NCBI GenBank assembly: GCA_029098305.1
Contig: JAQXOB010000037.1
Location: forward strand, 1 to 34,529
DNA length: 34,529 nt
Direction of reading: 5' to 3'
From: Clostridia bacterium
Lineage (GTDB): Bacteria > Bacillota > Clostridia > Oscillospirales > Acutalibacteraceae
Shown here piece after piece: positions 7,079 to 15,873 of this stretch. Every line of letters starts with the position of its first letter. The stretch's first letter is position 1. Both the position numbers and the translations under genes were made by a program. The notes below the pieces were generated by a model. That model was not told where the DNA came from and made no database searches. It saw nothing but the letters and a program-made list of their open reading frames with translations.

Positions 7079-7371
7079 GCACGGATTTGCAGGGCGTGTA
7101 TTGCAAATCCGTGCGTATGTGATGATGTAACCATAAAATCAAACGAAAAGACTATATATTTGCACAATGGAACAGCCCACTAATCTATAAGATTAGATAA
7201 AAGCTTATGTAGAGCGCAGGTGCAAAATTCTATGCAGGTGATTGAATGCATAGAATTTTGCACCCATCCCCTACCTTGCTACCGAGCAACAAAGCCATAT
7301 ATCTTATCTAATCATCAAACGTAACGCTTTTTCTTTGATTACTTTCTTTTTCTCGTGAAAAAGAAAGTAAT
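7079..7371 (-). repeat. Family P three-hairpin element, copy P2
   Basis: Read on the minus strand the order is the same as in P1. Hairpin T2 has arms 7338-7352 and 7357-7371, loop ACGA in this orientation. Hairpin HB2 has arms 7219-7236 and 7247-7264 (18 bp), loop TTCAATCACC. Hairpin HA2 has arms 7079-7091 and 7102-7114, loop ATACACGCCC. The GCGTTACGTTTGA stretch and GGCTTTGTTGCTCGGT after T2 match P1, so P1 and P2 form the inverted ends of a 770-bp unit. Stem sequences differ from P1, but pairing is complete. Confidence 0.85.
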
Positions 7372-7399
7372 TGACTTTTTATGGAATTTGTATGATAAT
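7371..7399 (+). promoter_or_regulatory. Promoter for the cyclophilin-recO-mutS2 operon, abutting hairpin T2
   Basis: TTGACT (7371-7376), a 17-bp spacer and GATAAT (7394-7399). The first T of the -35 is the last base of hairpin T2, the same arrangement as at the SDR and mnmE promoters. The start codon is about 100 bp downstream. A second TATAAT at 7428 has no good -35. Confidence 0.7.
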
Positions 7400-7501
7400 T
7401 TGTGTATGTAATCGAGGTCTTGTCCGTATAATAATATGATAGGAAGACGAGATTAAGAACATAAAAAGAAAAATTCAAAGTAAAAAGGAGAAAAATAAAC
7501 A

Positions 7502-8020
7502 ATGCAAAATCCAATAGTAACAATAGAAATGATGAATGGGGATATAATCAAAGCAGAGCTTTATCCTGAGATTGCACCACAATCTGTATATAACTTTTTG
7601 AGTTTAATTAAGAAAGGCTTTTATGATGGACTTACATTCCACAGAGTAATATATGGATTTATGATACAAGGAGGATGTCCAAATGGCAATGGAATGGGAG
7701 GCCCAGGCTACCATATTAAAGGCGAATTCCTCCAAAACGGCGTAGCTAATTCATTAAAACACACATCAGGAGTATTGTCTATGGCAAGAGCATCACATCC
7801 TGACTCTGCAGGTTCACAGTTTTTTATAATGCATAAGGATGCCCCACATCTTGATGGAGCATATGCAGCATTTGGTAAGGTTATCGAAGGCATGGATGTC
7901 GTTAATAAGATTGCAGAAGTAGACACAGATTTTGGCGATAAGCCTCTAGATCCACAGATAATAAAAACGATGACAGCAGAGCTGTTTTCTCAGGAATTCC
8001 CAGAGCCGGAAAAGCTCTGA
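7502..8020 (+). CDS. Cyclophilin-type peptidyl-prolyl cis-trans isomerase
   Basis: This is a 172-residue single-domain cyclophilin that speeds isomerisation of X-Pro bonds during folding. The catalytic signature FHRVIYGFMIQGG (~residues 48-60; Arg and Phe/Met/Gln active-site residues) is intact. GVLSMAR, SAGSQFFI and the closing HLDGAYAAFGKVIEGMDVV are also intact. There is no signal peptide or lipobox, so it is predicted to be cytosolic. AAAGGAG lies about 12 nt before the ATG. It is first in a tight operon with recO, which starts 14 bp after its stop. Confidence 0.96.
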   Translation: MQNPIVTIEMMNGDIIKAELYPEIAPQSVYNFLSLIKKGFYDGLTFHRVIYGFMIQGGCPNGNGMGGPGYHIKGEFLQNGVANSLKHTSGVLSMARASHPDSAGSQFFIMHKDAPHLDGAYAAFGKVIEGMDVVNKIAEVDTDFGDKPLDPQIIKTMTAELFSQEFPEPEKL

Positions 8021-8034
8021 TATAGTATCGAAAT

Positions 8035-8784
8035 ATGAAATTTAAAACAGATGGTCTCATCATATATGAAAGTGCGTTTGGTGACAAAGACAGATATGTG
8101 TCGGTGCTAACAAGAAAAAAAGGCGTAATTCGAGCAGTTGTCAAAGGTGCGTTTAACCTCAAAAGTCAAAAATCATCTGCTACAAGGCTTATGTGTTATA
8201 GTGACTTCATAGTATATGAAAACGGAGAAAAATACTATATCGACTCTGCCGAGTCTAAAGAAATGTTTGTAGGCTTGAGAAATGATGTGGTAAAAATGTC
8301 TCTTGCACAGTATTTTTGCCAGCTGTGCTATGAGCTTTGCCCGTCTGACGCTTTTTCTGAGGGATTTTTGCGAACAATGCTAAATTCGCTCTATGTGTTA
8401 GCCAATGGCAACAAGCCAAACAACCTTGTTAAAGCAGTGTTCGAGATGCGTATGCTCGCACTGGCAGGATATATGCCTGATCTCACCTGTTGCAAAGGTT
8501 GCGGTGAGTTTGAAGATGAAAAAATGATATTTGTGCCACAAGAGGATTGCATCTACTGTGCAAAATGTAAAGATATAGCACGCCACAGGTCTGTTTGCAC
8601 AGGACTTAGTGCCACTGCCGCACTCAGGCACTCTATCTATGCCGAAGACAAAAAGATTTTTAGCTTTTCTTTGTCGGAAGAAGCTCTGAGCACTTTTTCA
8701 TCATGTGCTGAAGATTATCTTGTTAGTAAAGTAGAGAAGAAAATACCAACATTAGACTTTTATAAAACAATTTCTATAATGTAA
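8035..8784 (+). CDS. recO: DNA repair protein RecO
   Basis: This 249-residue protein is the RecFOR-pathway mediator that loads RecA onto SSB-coated single-stranded DNA and anneals complementary strands. The N-terminal OB-fold region (TDGLIIYESAFGDKDRYVSVLTR) is typical, with VVKGAF afterwards. The helical domain carries a four-Cys zinc module, CCKGC near residue 147 and CIYCAKC near residue 168. It lies between the cyclophilin gene and mutS2, whose frame opens within a few bases of the recO stop. No strong Shine-Dalgarno sequence is seen before its ATG, so coupling to the upstream gene is likely. Confidence 0.95.
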   Translation: MKFKTDGLIIYESAFGDKDRYVSVLTRKKGVIRAVVKGAFNLKSQKSSATRLMCYSDFIVYENGEKYYIDSAESKEMFVGLRNDVVKMSLAQYFCQLCYELCPSDAFSEGFLRTMLNSLYVLANGNKPNNLVKAVFEMRMLALAGYMPDLTCCKGCGEFEDEKMIFVPQEDCIYCAKCKDIARHRSVCTGLSATAALRHSIYAEDKKIFSFSLSEEALSTFSSCAEDYLVSKVEKKIPTLDFYKTISIM

Positions 8785-8810
8785 AAATGTTAATACAAGG
8801 CGGTGAAAAC

Positions 8811-11159
8811 TTGAATAAACATTATAAAACCCTAGAGCTGGACAAAATACTCGAAATGCTTGCCAAAGAAATACCTTTTGACGAAGGCACCGCGCTTGCG
8901 CTGGAGCTAGAGCCGTCTCATGATATCGATGAGGTGAGATATCTGCTCAGGCAGACATATGATGCACATATGCTTATAGGCAGATTTGGCAGTCCATCTA
9001 TGGGTGGACTTAAAAATATCACATCTCCGCTAAAGCGTGCAGAAGCAGGCGGTGTGCTGATGTTTTCGGAGCTATTGCAAATTTCACGTGTCCTCGCTGT
9101 AATACGTGGTCTTAAGGATTGGAAGGCCAGAAGTGCAGGAATTGAAACCGTACTCGATGAGTTTTTTAATTTGTTAGTACCAAATAAGTATTTAGAAGAA
9201 AAAATAAATCTTTGTATACTCTCAGACGAAGAAATGAGCGATAATGCTTCAAAGGAGCTTTCGATCATAAGAAAGAAAATCCGTGCGGCTGAGGCTCGTG
9301 CTCGCCAACAGCTCGATAAAATGATAAGAGGTGACACCCAGCACAAATATTTGCAAGATAGCATCGTAACTATGCGTTCAGGCAGATTTGTAGTGCCTGT
9401 TAAAGCAGAGTGCAGAAGCAGTGTTCCGGGCCTTGTGCATGACACTTCCTCCAGCGGTGCCACTGTGTTTATAGAGCCTATGAGCGTGGTGGAGGCAAAT
9501 AACGAGATTCGTGTGCTTACATCAAAGGAGCAGGTGGAGATAGAGCGCATTACAGCAGAGCTTTCTGCAGAGGCAGGCAGTTTTTCACAAGGAATAATCA
9601 ACAGTATCAAAGCTGCTTCAAAGCTTGCTTTAATCTTTGGCAAGGCAAATCTTGCTTACAAGATGAACGCTGTTCTTCCTGATGTGAACGATAATAACGA
9701 AATTTATCTCAATAAAGCACGTCATCCATTGATAGACAAGTCAAAAGTAGTGCCTATGACAATAGAACTAGGAAAAAATTTTGACACACTTGTGATAACA
9801 GGCCCAAACACAGGAGGAAAAACCGTTTCTCTTAAAGTGGTAGGCTTGCTCACATTGATGGCGATGTGCGGTCTTATGATACCTGCCGGAGATAACAGCA
9901 AGGTGGCAGTGTTTAAAAATGTGCTTGCTGATATAGGCGATGAGCAAGGTATTGAGCAATCGCTTTCTACATTTTCTGCTCATATCACAAATATTATAGA
10001 CATTCTCAGCATTGCAGATGAAAAAAGCCTGATCCTCATAGACGAGCTGGGCAGTGGAACCGACCCTGTTGAAGGTGCGGCACTTGCAACAGCTATTATA
10101 GAAGAAATCAGGCACAAAGGCTCTGTTCTCTGCGTAACAACCCACTATGCAGAGCTAAAATCTTTTGCTTTGAACACCGTCGGCGTAGAAAACGCAAGCT
10201 GTGAGTTCGATGTGAACACATTACGTCCTACCTATCGCCTACTCATTGGTCTGCCCGGAAAAAGTAACGCTTTTGCTATATCAGAAAGACTAGGTATGGA
10301 CAAAAATATTACAAAGCGTGCCGAACAGCTTGTTTCTTCTGATGATAGAAGCTTCGAAAATGTGCTTGAACAGTTGCAAAATAAGCGTCAGGCACTAGAT
10401 GACAGCATAAATACAGCACGAGAAGAAACACGCCGTGCCAACGAAGCCCGAATAAAAGCTGAGGGTGAGCTTGAAAGACTTAAAAAGTCTACCCAAAAAG
10501 AGATAGAAGAAGCACAGCGAAAAGCCGCAGATATCGTAGAAAAAGCCGAACGCAGAGCCTACGAACTCCTAGACGAGCTAGACGCTCTCAGAAAAGAGAA
10601 AAAAGACGTAAGCGGAGAAGAAAAGGCAAAGCTAAGAGCAAAAATAAATCAGTTATCTAAGGATGGACAGCCGGTAAACAAGGTTGACAACAGCAACTAC
10701 AAGCTACCACGAAAGATAAAACCCGGCGACACAGTTCTTATGGTTGAGCTGGACAAAAAAGCCTCTGTAATCGAGGTGAACGAGCAGGCACAAACATTGT
10801 ATGTTCAGGCAGGCATATTTAAGACACGTATTCCGATAGACAGTGTGCGACTGGTGGATGAACCAAATGTATCGGTAAAATCTACTCGTACTATCAAAAA
10901 AAGCGTAGATGTCAAAGCCGTTACAGATGTTGATTTGCGTGGAATGACAGCAGATGAGGCTATTATGGTGCTTGACAATGCCATAGATGGAGCAATGCTC
11001 TCAGGTATACATCAGATTACAGTAATCCATGGCAAAGGAACAGGCGTGCTAAGGCGTGAGGTGCAAGCTTTCCTTAAAAAGCATAAAGCAATCAGAACTT
11101 TCCGCCTAGGCACATATGGTGAAGGCGAAAGTGGCGTTACTATAGCAGAACTAAAATAA
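8811..11159 (+). CDS. mutS2: MutS2 family ATPase/endonuclease
   Basis: This 782-residue protein has the family plan. An N-terminal core and clamp region contain RRKIRAAEARARQQL-like helices and the KAECRSSVPGLVHDTSSSGAT block. The ABC-type ATPase has Walker A GPNTGGKT (~residues 331-338) and Walker B LILIDELGSGTDP. A long charged coiled coil (~residues 515-610) follows, and a C-terminal Smr nuclease domain has DLRG (~706) and HGKGTG. MutS2 suppresses recombination or acts in ribosome collision rescue, depending on species. I chose TTG 8811, which has AAGGCGGTG just upstream and gives the usual start (HYKTLELDKIL); ATG 8787 would add eight residues. Confidence 0.95.
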   Translation: MNKHYKTLELDKILEMLAKEIPFDEGTALALELEPSHDIDEVRYLLRQTYDAHMLIGRFGSPSMGGLKNITSPLKRAEAGGVLMFSELLQISRVLAVIRGLKDWKARSAGIETVLDEFFNLLVPNKYLEEKINLCILSDEEMSDNASKELSIIRKKIRAAEARARQQLDKMIRGDTQHKYLQDSIVTMRSGRFVVPVKAECRSSVPGLVHDTSSSGATVFIEPMSVVEANNEIRVLTSKEQVEIERITAELSAEAGSFSQGIINSIKAASKLALIFGKANLAYKMNAVLPDVNDNNEIYLNKARHPLIDKSKVVPMTIELGKNFDTLVITGPNTGGKTVSLKVVGLLTLMAMCGLMIPAGDNSKVAVFKNVLADIGDEQGIEQSLSTFSAHITNIIDILSIADEKSLILIDELGSGTDPVEGAALATAIIEEIRHKGSVLCVTTHYAELKSFALNTVGVENASCEFDVNTLRPTYRLLIGLPGKSNAFAISERLGMDKNITKRAEQLVSSDDRSFENVLEQLQNKRQALDDSINTAREETRRANEARIKAEGELERLKKSTQKEIEEAQRKAADIVEKAERRAYELLDELDALRKEKKDVSGEEKAKLRAKINQLSKDGQPVNKVDNSNYKLPRKIKPGDTVLMVELDKKASVIEVNEQAQTLYVQAGIFKTRIPIDSVRLVDEPNVSVKSTRTIKKSVDVKAVTDVDLRGMTADEAIMVLDNAIDGAMLSGIHQITVIHGKGTGVLRREVQAFLKKHKAIRTFRLGTYGEGESGVTIAELK

Positions 11160-11244
11160 CCGGCGCCCTCGGCGCAGATGATTCGCACCTAGCTGAATGA
11201 AATGAAGTAGTCTATTTTCCCGACAGACATTCAAATGATACTTG

Positions 11245-11378
11245 GCTCCCTCTGACGAGGGAGCTGTTGAGCATTAGCAAAACTAAGGGAGAGAAAAAAC
11301 TGATTTTTTGCAGAATTTCTAGCTTTTCTCTCCCTCCGTCAAAACTTCGTTTTGCCACCTCCCTCGTCAGATGGAGGC
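11245..11378 (-). repeat. Family R repeat, copy R4
   Basis: Read on the minus strand it has the left end (GCCTCCATCTGACGAGGGAGG, CAAAAC-GAA-GTTTTG, GACGGAGGGAGAGAAAA), the short core hairpin and a full right end (TTTTCTCTCCCTTAG ... GCTCCCTCGTCAGAGGGAGCC). It lies next to P3 in the same relative order as R3 and P1, showing that the P and R modules were copied together. The 85 bp between the mutS2 stop and R4 hold a short GCGCC-CTC-GGCGC hairpin without a T run and a diverged P-R linker. Confidence 0.85.
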
Positions 11379-11438
11379 TACCTTTTGCATCAAGCTAACT
11401 GAAATGATAAAGTCTATTTGCTTGACAGCGAGCTAGGA

Positions 11439-11705
11439 TAACGCGGATTTGCACGGCGTGATTTGCAAATCCGCGTTAACATAGAAAAGCTAAAAATGAC
11501 AAAGCAAAGCCCAATATAAAAACCCAAAAGTCTGCACAAAGATAAAAAGAAAGCTAGTATTTGCAAGTGGTTGACTGCAAATACTAGCTTTCCTCGTATC
11601 GTAAAGCCTATTATCGAGCATACAAGACATTAAAATTTTAATGATATTAAATACGTATCGCTTTTTCTTTGGTTACTTTCTTTTTCACGTGAAAAAGAAA
11701 GTAAC
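11439..11705 (-). repeat. Family P three-hairpin element, copy P3
   Basis: Read on the minus strand: T3 (arms 11672-11686 and 11691-11705, loop ACGT), HB3 (11549-11565 and 11576-11592, 17 bp, loop GTCAACCACT) and HA3 (11439-11453 and 11464-11478, 15 bp, loop AATCACGCCG). GCGATACGT follows T3. A GTGCAGAYTTTTKGG...GGCTTTGCTWTGTCATTT linker lies between HB3 and HA3, matching P1 closely. HA3 has the same stem as HA1, but HB3 has a different stem from HB1 and HB2. The element ends 6 bp from the stop of the minus-strand propeller-like gene. Confidence 0.85.
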
Positions 11706-11711
11706 AATTAA

Positions 11712-13205
11712 TCAGAAACGAAATTCGGAGTTGTCGCTGAGCAGAGTGTAACCTGAGGAAATAGTGCCACCGTAAGCGGAGTTGAAGCTGTCGCCGTCAT
11801 CCACAGCGTAGTAAGTGCAGTTTGAGTAGCACTTAAGCACTTCTACTTTGCTAGCTATCTCTGTGGGTGATTTTCCTTTTTCGGCGCAGAAGAGAGTCTT
11901 ATTTGTCGTGATATAGAAGATAGCACCTTTCTCGCCTACTTGCATATGCTCCACGCTCTCCCCTATTTTTTCGGAGTTTTTGCCGTTGCTTCTATATAAA
12001 TCACCGTCTTTGGTAACATATGCAATTACGCTTGCGGAAGAATTGATGGTAAAAGACTCTACATCTGAAGCTAACTGTCTGCCGGAGTTTTTCTTTGAGG
12101 TGTCAGCAATAAAAAGTTTTTTATCGGGCGTGATGTATAATAGCTTTTTGCCATCATTAGATAGCTTGTAATTTTCTGATGAAATGTTGTAAATCAAACT
12201 ATCATATTTATCAGCTTGTGGATCATATTTATCTATAATTTTAAAAATGTTGTTTGCACCGTCAATATAAAGACAATCAAAAAGTGAATCAACACCAAGA
12301 ATATTATTCTCAATGCCATTATCATATGTGATATGCTTTTCGGGCAAAATATAGTTTATTTCGTTACTAATCACACGTCTTTGAGCCTCACCGTTGATAG
12401 AGATATACATCGACTTTCCGTTGCTAAACATTATCTCATTACAATGCACATTCATAAAGAAATTGTCAGCAATATTGTCTGATACGAGAGTAAGATTGTC
12501 AGTGAATGAATATAAATCATTCTTCTCTTGATCTATGAGATAGATTACACCCTTGTCTGATACGCTGATTGGAATGTAATTTTTGCAAATCTCGGTTGTT
12601 TCACCATCTGAGTATAAGTAAACAGTTTTATCGTTAACAAAAACAACTCTTTTGCCATCAGGCGATATAAGATAAATAATAACATCACCCTGAAAAATCT
12701 CAGAGCCAAGCTTTTGCTCAGAATCATACAAATTTAAGGTCTTACCCTTGGTATAAACCACGCTTCCACTAACTGTAGCTATATGAAAGCTCGACACGTT
12801 TACATCCACTTGCATTAGTTCTTCATTGTTTTTTATTACAGAAAGGTTTTTTTCTGAAGATAAAACAGCGCAATACTCACCACTAACAGAATGTGAACAA
12901 GTGATATCTGATGCGTCTATGCTGATTCCCGAATCATTACCTTCGCTTAGTTGTTTAAATTTGTAATCATTATAATCGAGCATCATTATACTGGGATCAT
13001 CATTCATAAAAGAAGAGGAAATGTCATTATACAAAAAGAACTTAAGTGCAAACACCAAAAGTGCCACAACAAGTATTGTAACGATCAGCTTGGGATAAAT
13101 CTGTTTAAAACCCTTCTGTTTATCCTCATTGTTATCGGTTTTTGCATTAGCATCTTTGCTAGACATCAGGTTGTTTATATCATCAGGGATACGTTCATTT
13201 TTCAT
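11712..13205 (-). CDS. Membrane-anchored protein with propeller-like extracellular domain
   Basis: This 497-residue protein has a charged cytosolic N-terminus (~35 residues), one transmembrane helix (LIVTILVVALLVFALKFFL, ~residues 39-57), then a long extracytoplasmic region. That region has repeated short beta-rich units of the type YLISPDGKRVVFVND, LSNDGKKLLYITPDKKLFIAD and SASVIAYVTKDGDLYRS, which is the rhythm of WD40-like/TolB or DUF5050-type propellers. No enzyme motif is visible. It is the last gene of the mnmE-mnmG-rsmG operon, starting 39 bp after rsmG with AAGGAGAA before its ATG. In many Firmicutes this place is taken by soj/spo0J or noc, which are absent here. Function unknown. Confidence 0.7.
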   Translation of the reverse strand: MKNERIPDDINNLMSSKDANAKTDNNEDKQKGFKQIYPKLIVTILVVALLVFALKFFLYNDISSSFMNDDPSIMMLDYNDYKFKQLSEGNDSGISIDASDITCSHSVSGEYCAVLSSEKNLSVIKNNEELMQVDVNVSSFHIATVSGSVVYTKGKTLNLYDSEQKLGSEIFQGDVIIYLISPDGKRVVFVNDKTVYLYSDGETTEICKNYIPISVSDKGVIYLIDQEKNDLYSFTDNLTLVSDNIADNFFMNVHCNEIMFSNGKSMYISINGEAQRRVISNEINYILPEKHITYDNGIENNILGVDSLFDCLYIDGANNIFKIIDKYDPQADKYDSLIYNISSENYKLSNDGKKLLYITPDKKLFIADTSKKNSGRQLASDVESFTINSSASVIAYVTKDGDLYRSNGKNSEKIGESVEHMQVGEKGAIFYITTNKTLFCAEKGKSPTEIASKVEVLKCYSNCTYYAVDDGDSFNSAYGGTISSGYTLLSDNSEFRF

Positions 13206-13244
13206 AATCTAGTATTCTCCTTGTTTATATGTTTCAAACTAAGC

Positions 13245-13940
13245 TTATAGCGGACTTTTGCTGATTTTTTTGATTGTTCTGGGATATTTGTCTGATGTAG
13301 AGCATATTTTTTTTATCACTACAATATTTCTTTCTATATCTCCAATCAGCTTAATGTGTTTTATACTTTCTACCACAGCACCCAGTTCATTGAGAGCATT
13401 TTGTGCGGTTGCGATCTCGTTTTCAGCGTCAGGGCCTTTCATGGCGAGAAAATACCCACCTACTTTTACAAAAGGAAGACAATATTCACAAAGCACATTC
13501 AAACCTGCCACAGCACGTGACACAGCAAAGTCATATTGTTCTCTGTAGTCAGCGTTTCTGCCAAAATCCTCTGCCCTACCATGAATAAGGTTTGCATCAA
13601 GACCGAGCTTGTCAAGCGAGCTTCTGATAAAATCCAAACGCTTGTTTAGGCTATCTAACATAGTCATTTGCAAATCGCCTCGAAATATAAGCATCGGCAC
13701 TGACGGAAAACCGGCACCTGTGCCTACATCAATTATCTTAGCATTTTGCTCAATATCAATCGCATCAAAAACCGAGAGCGAATCGAGATAATGCTTTACA
13801 GCCACCTCTTCTTCATCTGTAATAGATGTAAGATTGAGAAATTTGTTTGTTTCTAAAAGCATATCGGTGAAAAGCTCAAAGTGTTGTAGTTGTTTTTCAC
13901 TAATGATTATATTTTCTTTCAAAATCTGAGTTAAAGACAT
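13245..13940 (-). CDS. rsmG: 16S rRNA (guanine-527-N7)-methyltransferase RsmG
   Basis: This 231-residue class I SAM-dependent methyltransferase modifies G527 of 16S rRNA in the 530 loop. The N-terminal LNLTSITDEEEVAVKHYLDSL block, the SAM-binding motif VGTGAGFPSVP (~residues 70-80), HGRAEDF and the SRAVAGLNVLCEYCLPFVKVGGYFLAMKG core are all typical. AGGAG lies 7 nt before the ATG, and mnmG ends 26 bp upstream. The order mnmE-mnmG-rsmG is the classical origin-proximal arrangement of Firmicutes. Loss of this enzyme gives low-level streptomycin resistance in several bacteria. Confidence 0.97.
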   Translation of the reverse strand: MSLTQILKENIIISEKQLQHFELFTDMLLETNKFLNLTSITDEEEVAVKHYLDSLSVFDAIDIEQNAKIIDVGTGAGFPSVPMLIFRGDLQMTMLDSLNKRLDFIRSSLDKLGLDANLIHGRAEDFGRNADYREQYDFAVSRAVAGLNVLCEYCLPFVKVGGYFLAMKGPDAENEIATAQNALNELGAVVESIKHIKLIGDIERNIVVIKKICSTSDKYPRTIKKISKSPL

Positions 13941-13966
13941 AATAACTCCTTTATATTAATCCTTCA

Positions 13967-15838
13967 TTAATCCTTTTTGACAGAAAGCCATATGATAAGC
14001 ACAGAGATATCTGCAGGGCTTACACCGCTGATTCTTGATGCCTGTCCGAGATTTACCGGTTTTACTTTGTTTAGCTTTTCCACTGCCTCTAGTCGTAGGC
14101 CTGTAATATTCGCATAGTCTATATCTACCGGCAAAAGCTTCTGTTCAAGACGGCGCATCTGCTCTATCTGTATTCTCTGCTTGTTTATGTAGCCCTCGTA
14201 TTTTACTTCTGTTTCCACCTGCTCAAATATATATCTGTTTAGCTCAGGTCTGGTCACATCTACTGATTTTAGCGCATCATAGCTGAGTTGAGGACGTTTT
14301 AGTAGCTCTATAAGACGTATGCCCGTTGTAATTTCTGATGTTTCACGTGAAACAAGTATATCGTTCACCTCTTTGGTGGGAGGTATAACCGTATCTTTTA
14401 CACGTTTAAGCTCTTGTGCTTTAAGACGGCATTTCTCATTAAAACGCTCAAATCTTTCGTCGCTTATTAGCCCTAAATCATGTCCGATTGGAGTTAAACG
14501 CTCGTCTGCGTTGTCTTGACGAAGTATCAGGCGATACTCACTGCGAGATGTCATCATTCGGTAAGGATCGCTACAGCCTTTTGTAACAAGATCATCTATA
14601 AGTGTTCCTATGTATGAGCTTGCTCTGTCGAGAATAAGCGGATCTTTTCCATTTATCTTAAGAGCAGCATTGATGCCTGCAACAAGTCCTTGTGCAGCCG
14701 CTTCCTCATATCCTGAGCTTCCGTTAAACTGTCCTGCTCCATATAATCCAGGAAAATCAATAAATTCCAGAGTGTTGTTCATCTGAACAGGGTCTACACA
14801 ATCATATTCTATAGCATAGGCACTGCGCATAATCTGCACATTTTCAAGTCCTTTTATCGTGTGATAAAACTCTATTTGCACATCTTCAGGCAATGATGAA
14901 CTCATACCCTGAAGATACATCTCTTCTGTGTCTTCTCCGCATGGCTCTATAAAAAGCTGATGCCTTGGCTTATCTGCAAAGCGGACTATCTTATCCTCGA
15001 TGCTTGGACAATATCGTGGACCTGCTCCTTCTATCATACCGCTGTATAATGGTGAACGATGAATGTTTTTGAGGATAACTTCCTTTGTGTTATCGTTTGT
15101 CCAGCTGATGTGACATTCGACCTTGTTTTCGCAATCTTCGGTGTTTTCAAAGCTAAAATGCATTATGTTTTCATCTCCGGGCTGACTCTCCAGCTCTGAA
15201 AAATCAATACTCGAACGCAAAACTCTGGCTGGTGTACCTGTTTTGAATCTTCTTAGCTTTAATCCGATTTTTACAAGTGATTCGCTCAAAAAGTCTGCCG
15301 AAAATATTCCGTCAGGACCGCTGTTGTATGATGTGTCACCTATAAACACCTTTCCGTTAAGATAAGTACCCGAAGCGATTATTACAGCCTTGCAGATGTG
15401 AGTAGCACCGTTGCGTGTGGTGAGCTTCCATTTTCCATCAGGCTCGTGGTCTAGTGATATTATCTCTGCTTGCCTAAGATATAGATTTTCTTGAAGCTCT
15501 AGCTTATGTTTCATAACATCAGCATATTTGCGTCTGTCTATTTGCGCTCTGAGCGATTGCACAGCAGGTCCCTTTCCCCTATTGAGCATACGCATCTGCA
15601 ACAAACATTCGTCTGCTGTTTTGCCCATTTCTCCACCCAGAGCGTCTATCTCACGCACAAGGTGTCCTTTGGCTGTGCCGCCTATTGAAGGATTGCAAGG
15701 ACAGTTGCCTACAGCGTCCATATTAATTGTAAAAACAGCGGTCTTACAGCCTAATCTGGCTGATGCAAGGCCTGCCTCTATGCCTGCGTGGCCTGCGCCA
15801 ATCACAGCCACATCAAAATTATCTGAAATATAAGTCAT
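13967..15838 (-). CDS. mnmG: tRNA uridine-5-carboxymethylaminomethyl(34) synthesis enzyme MnmG (GidA)
   Basis: This 623-residue FAD enzyme works with MnmE to install the cmnm5 group on wobble U34. The FAD-binding GAGHAGIEAGLASARLG is at residues ~14-30, followed by NPSIGGTAKGHLVREIDALGG. The catalytic-cysteine region CPSIEDKIVRF and the GQFNGSSGYEEAAAQGLVAGINAA block are present, and the C-terminal MnmE/tRNA-binding helical domain is complete. The gene contains a perfect parS site at 14339-14354, which in frame encodes part of LVSRETS. Its upstream partner mnmE is 292 bp away, separated by a composite repeat, instead of the usual close spacing. Confidence 0.97.
   Translation of the reverse strand: MTYISDNFDVAVIGAGHAGIEAGLASARLGCKTAVFTINMDAVGNCPCNPSIGGTAKGHLVREIDALGGEMGKTADECLLQMRMLNRGKGPAVQSLRAQIDRRKYADVMKHKLELQENLYLRQAEIISLDHEPDGKWKLTTRNGATHICKAVIIASGTYLNGKVFIGDTSYNSGPDGIFSADFLSESLVKIGLKLRRFKTGTPARVLRSSIDFSELESQPGDENIMHFSFENTEDCENKVECHISWTNDNTKEVILKNIHRSPLYSGMIEGAGPRYCPSIEDKIVRFADKPRHQLFIEPCGEDTEEMYLQGMSSSLPEDVQIEFYHTIKGLENVQIMRSAYAIEYDCVDPVQMNNTLEFIDFPGLYGAGQFNGSSGYEEAAAQGLVAGINAALKINGKDPLILDRASSYIGTLIDDLVTKGCSDPYRMMTSRSEYRLILRQDNADERLTPIGHDLGLISDERFERFNEKCRLKAQELKRVKDTVIPPTKEVNDILVSRETSEITTGIRLIELLKRPQLSYDALKSVDVTRPELNRYIFEQVETEVKYEGYINKQRIQIEQMRRLEQKLLPVDIDYANITGLRLEAVEKLNKVKPVNLGQASRISGVSPADISVLIIWLSVKKD
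14339..14354. promoter_or_regulatory. parS site inside mnmG (perfect 16-bp palindrome)
   Basis: TGTTTCACGTGAAACA occurs in the mnmG coding region, where it reads Val-Ser-Arg-Glu-Thr on the minus strand. It is identical to the intergenic site at 7021, 7.3 kb away. Intragenic parS sites near the origin are normal in Firmicutes. Chance occurrence of two perfect 16-mers in 34 kb is very unlikely. Confidence 0.9.
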
Positions 15839-15873
15839 TGTAAATTCACTCTTTATTAATTGAATTTTTTAAT

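Noticed and set aside
7428-7433. Additional TATAAT before the cyclophilin gene
   Set aside because: No acceptable -35 lies 16-18 bp upstream; the promoter at 7371-7399 is better.
9088-9103. Possible third parS in mutS2 (TTTCACGTG)
   Set aside because: Only the left half and centre match; the right half is TCCTC instead of AAACA.
11160-11180. GCGCC-CTC-GGCGC hairpin after mutS2 as terminator
   Set aside because: The stem is only 5 bp and has no T run on either strand.
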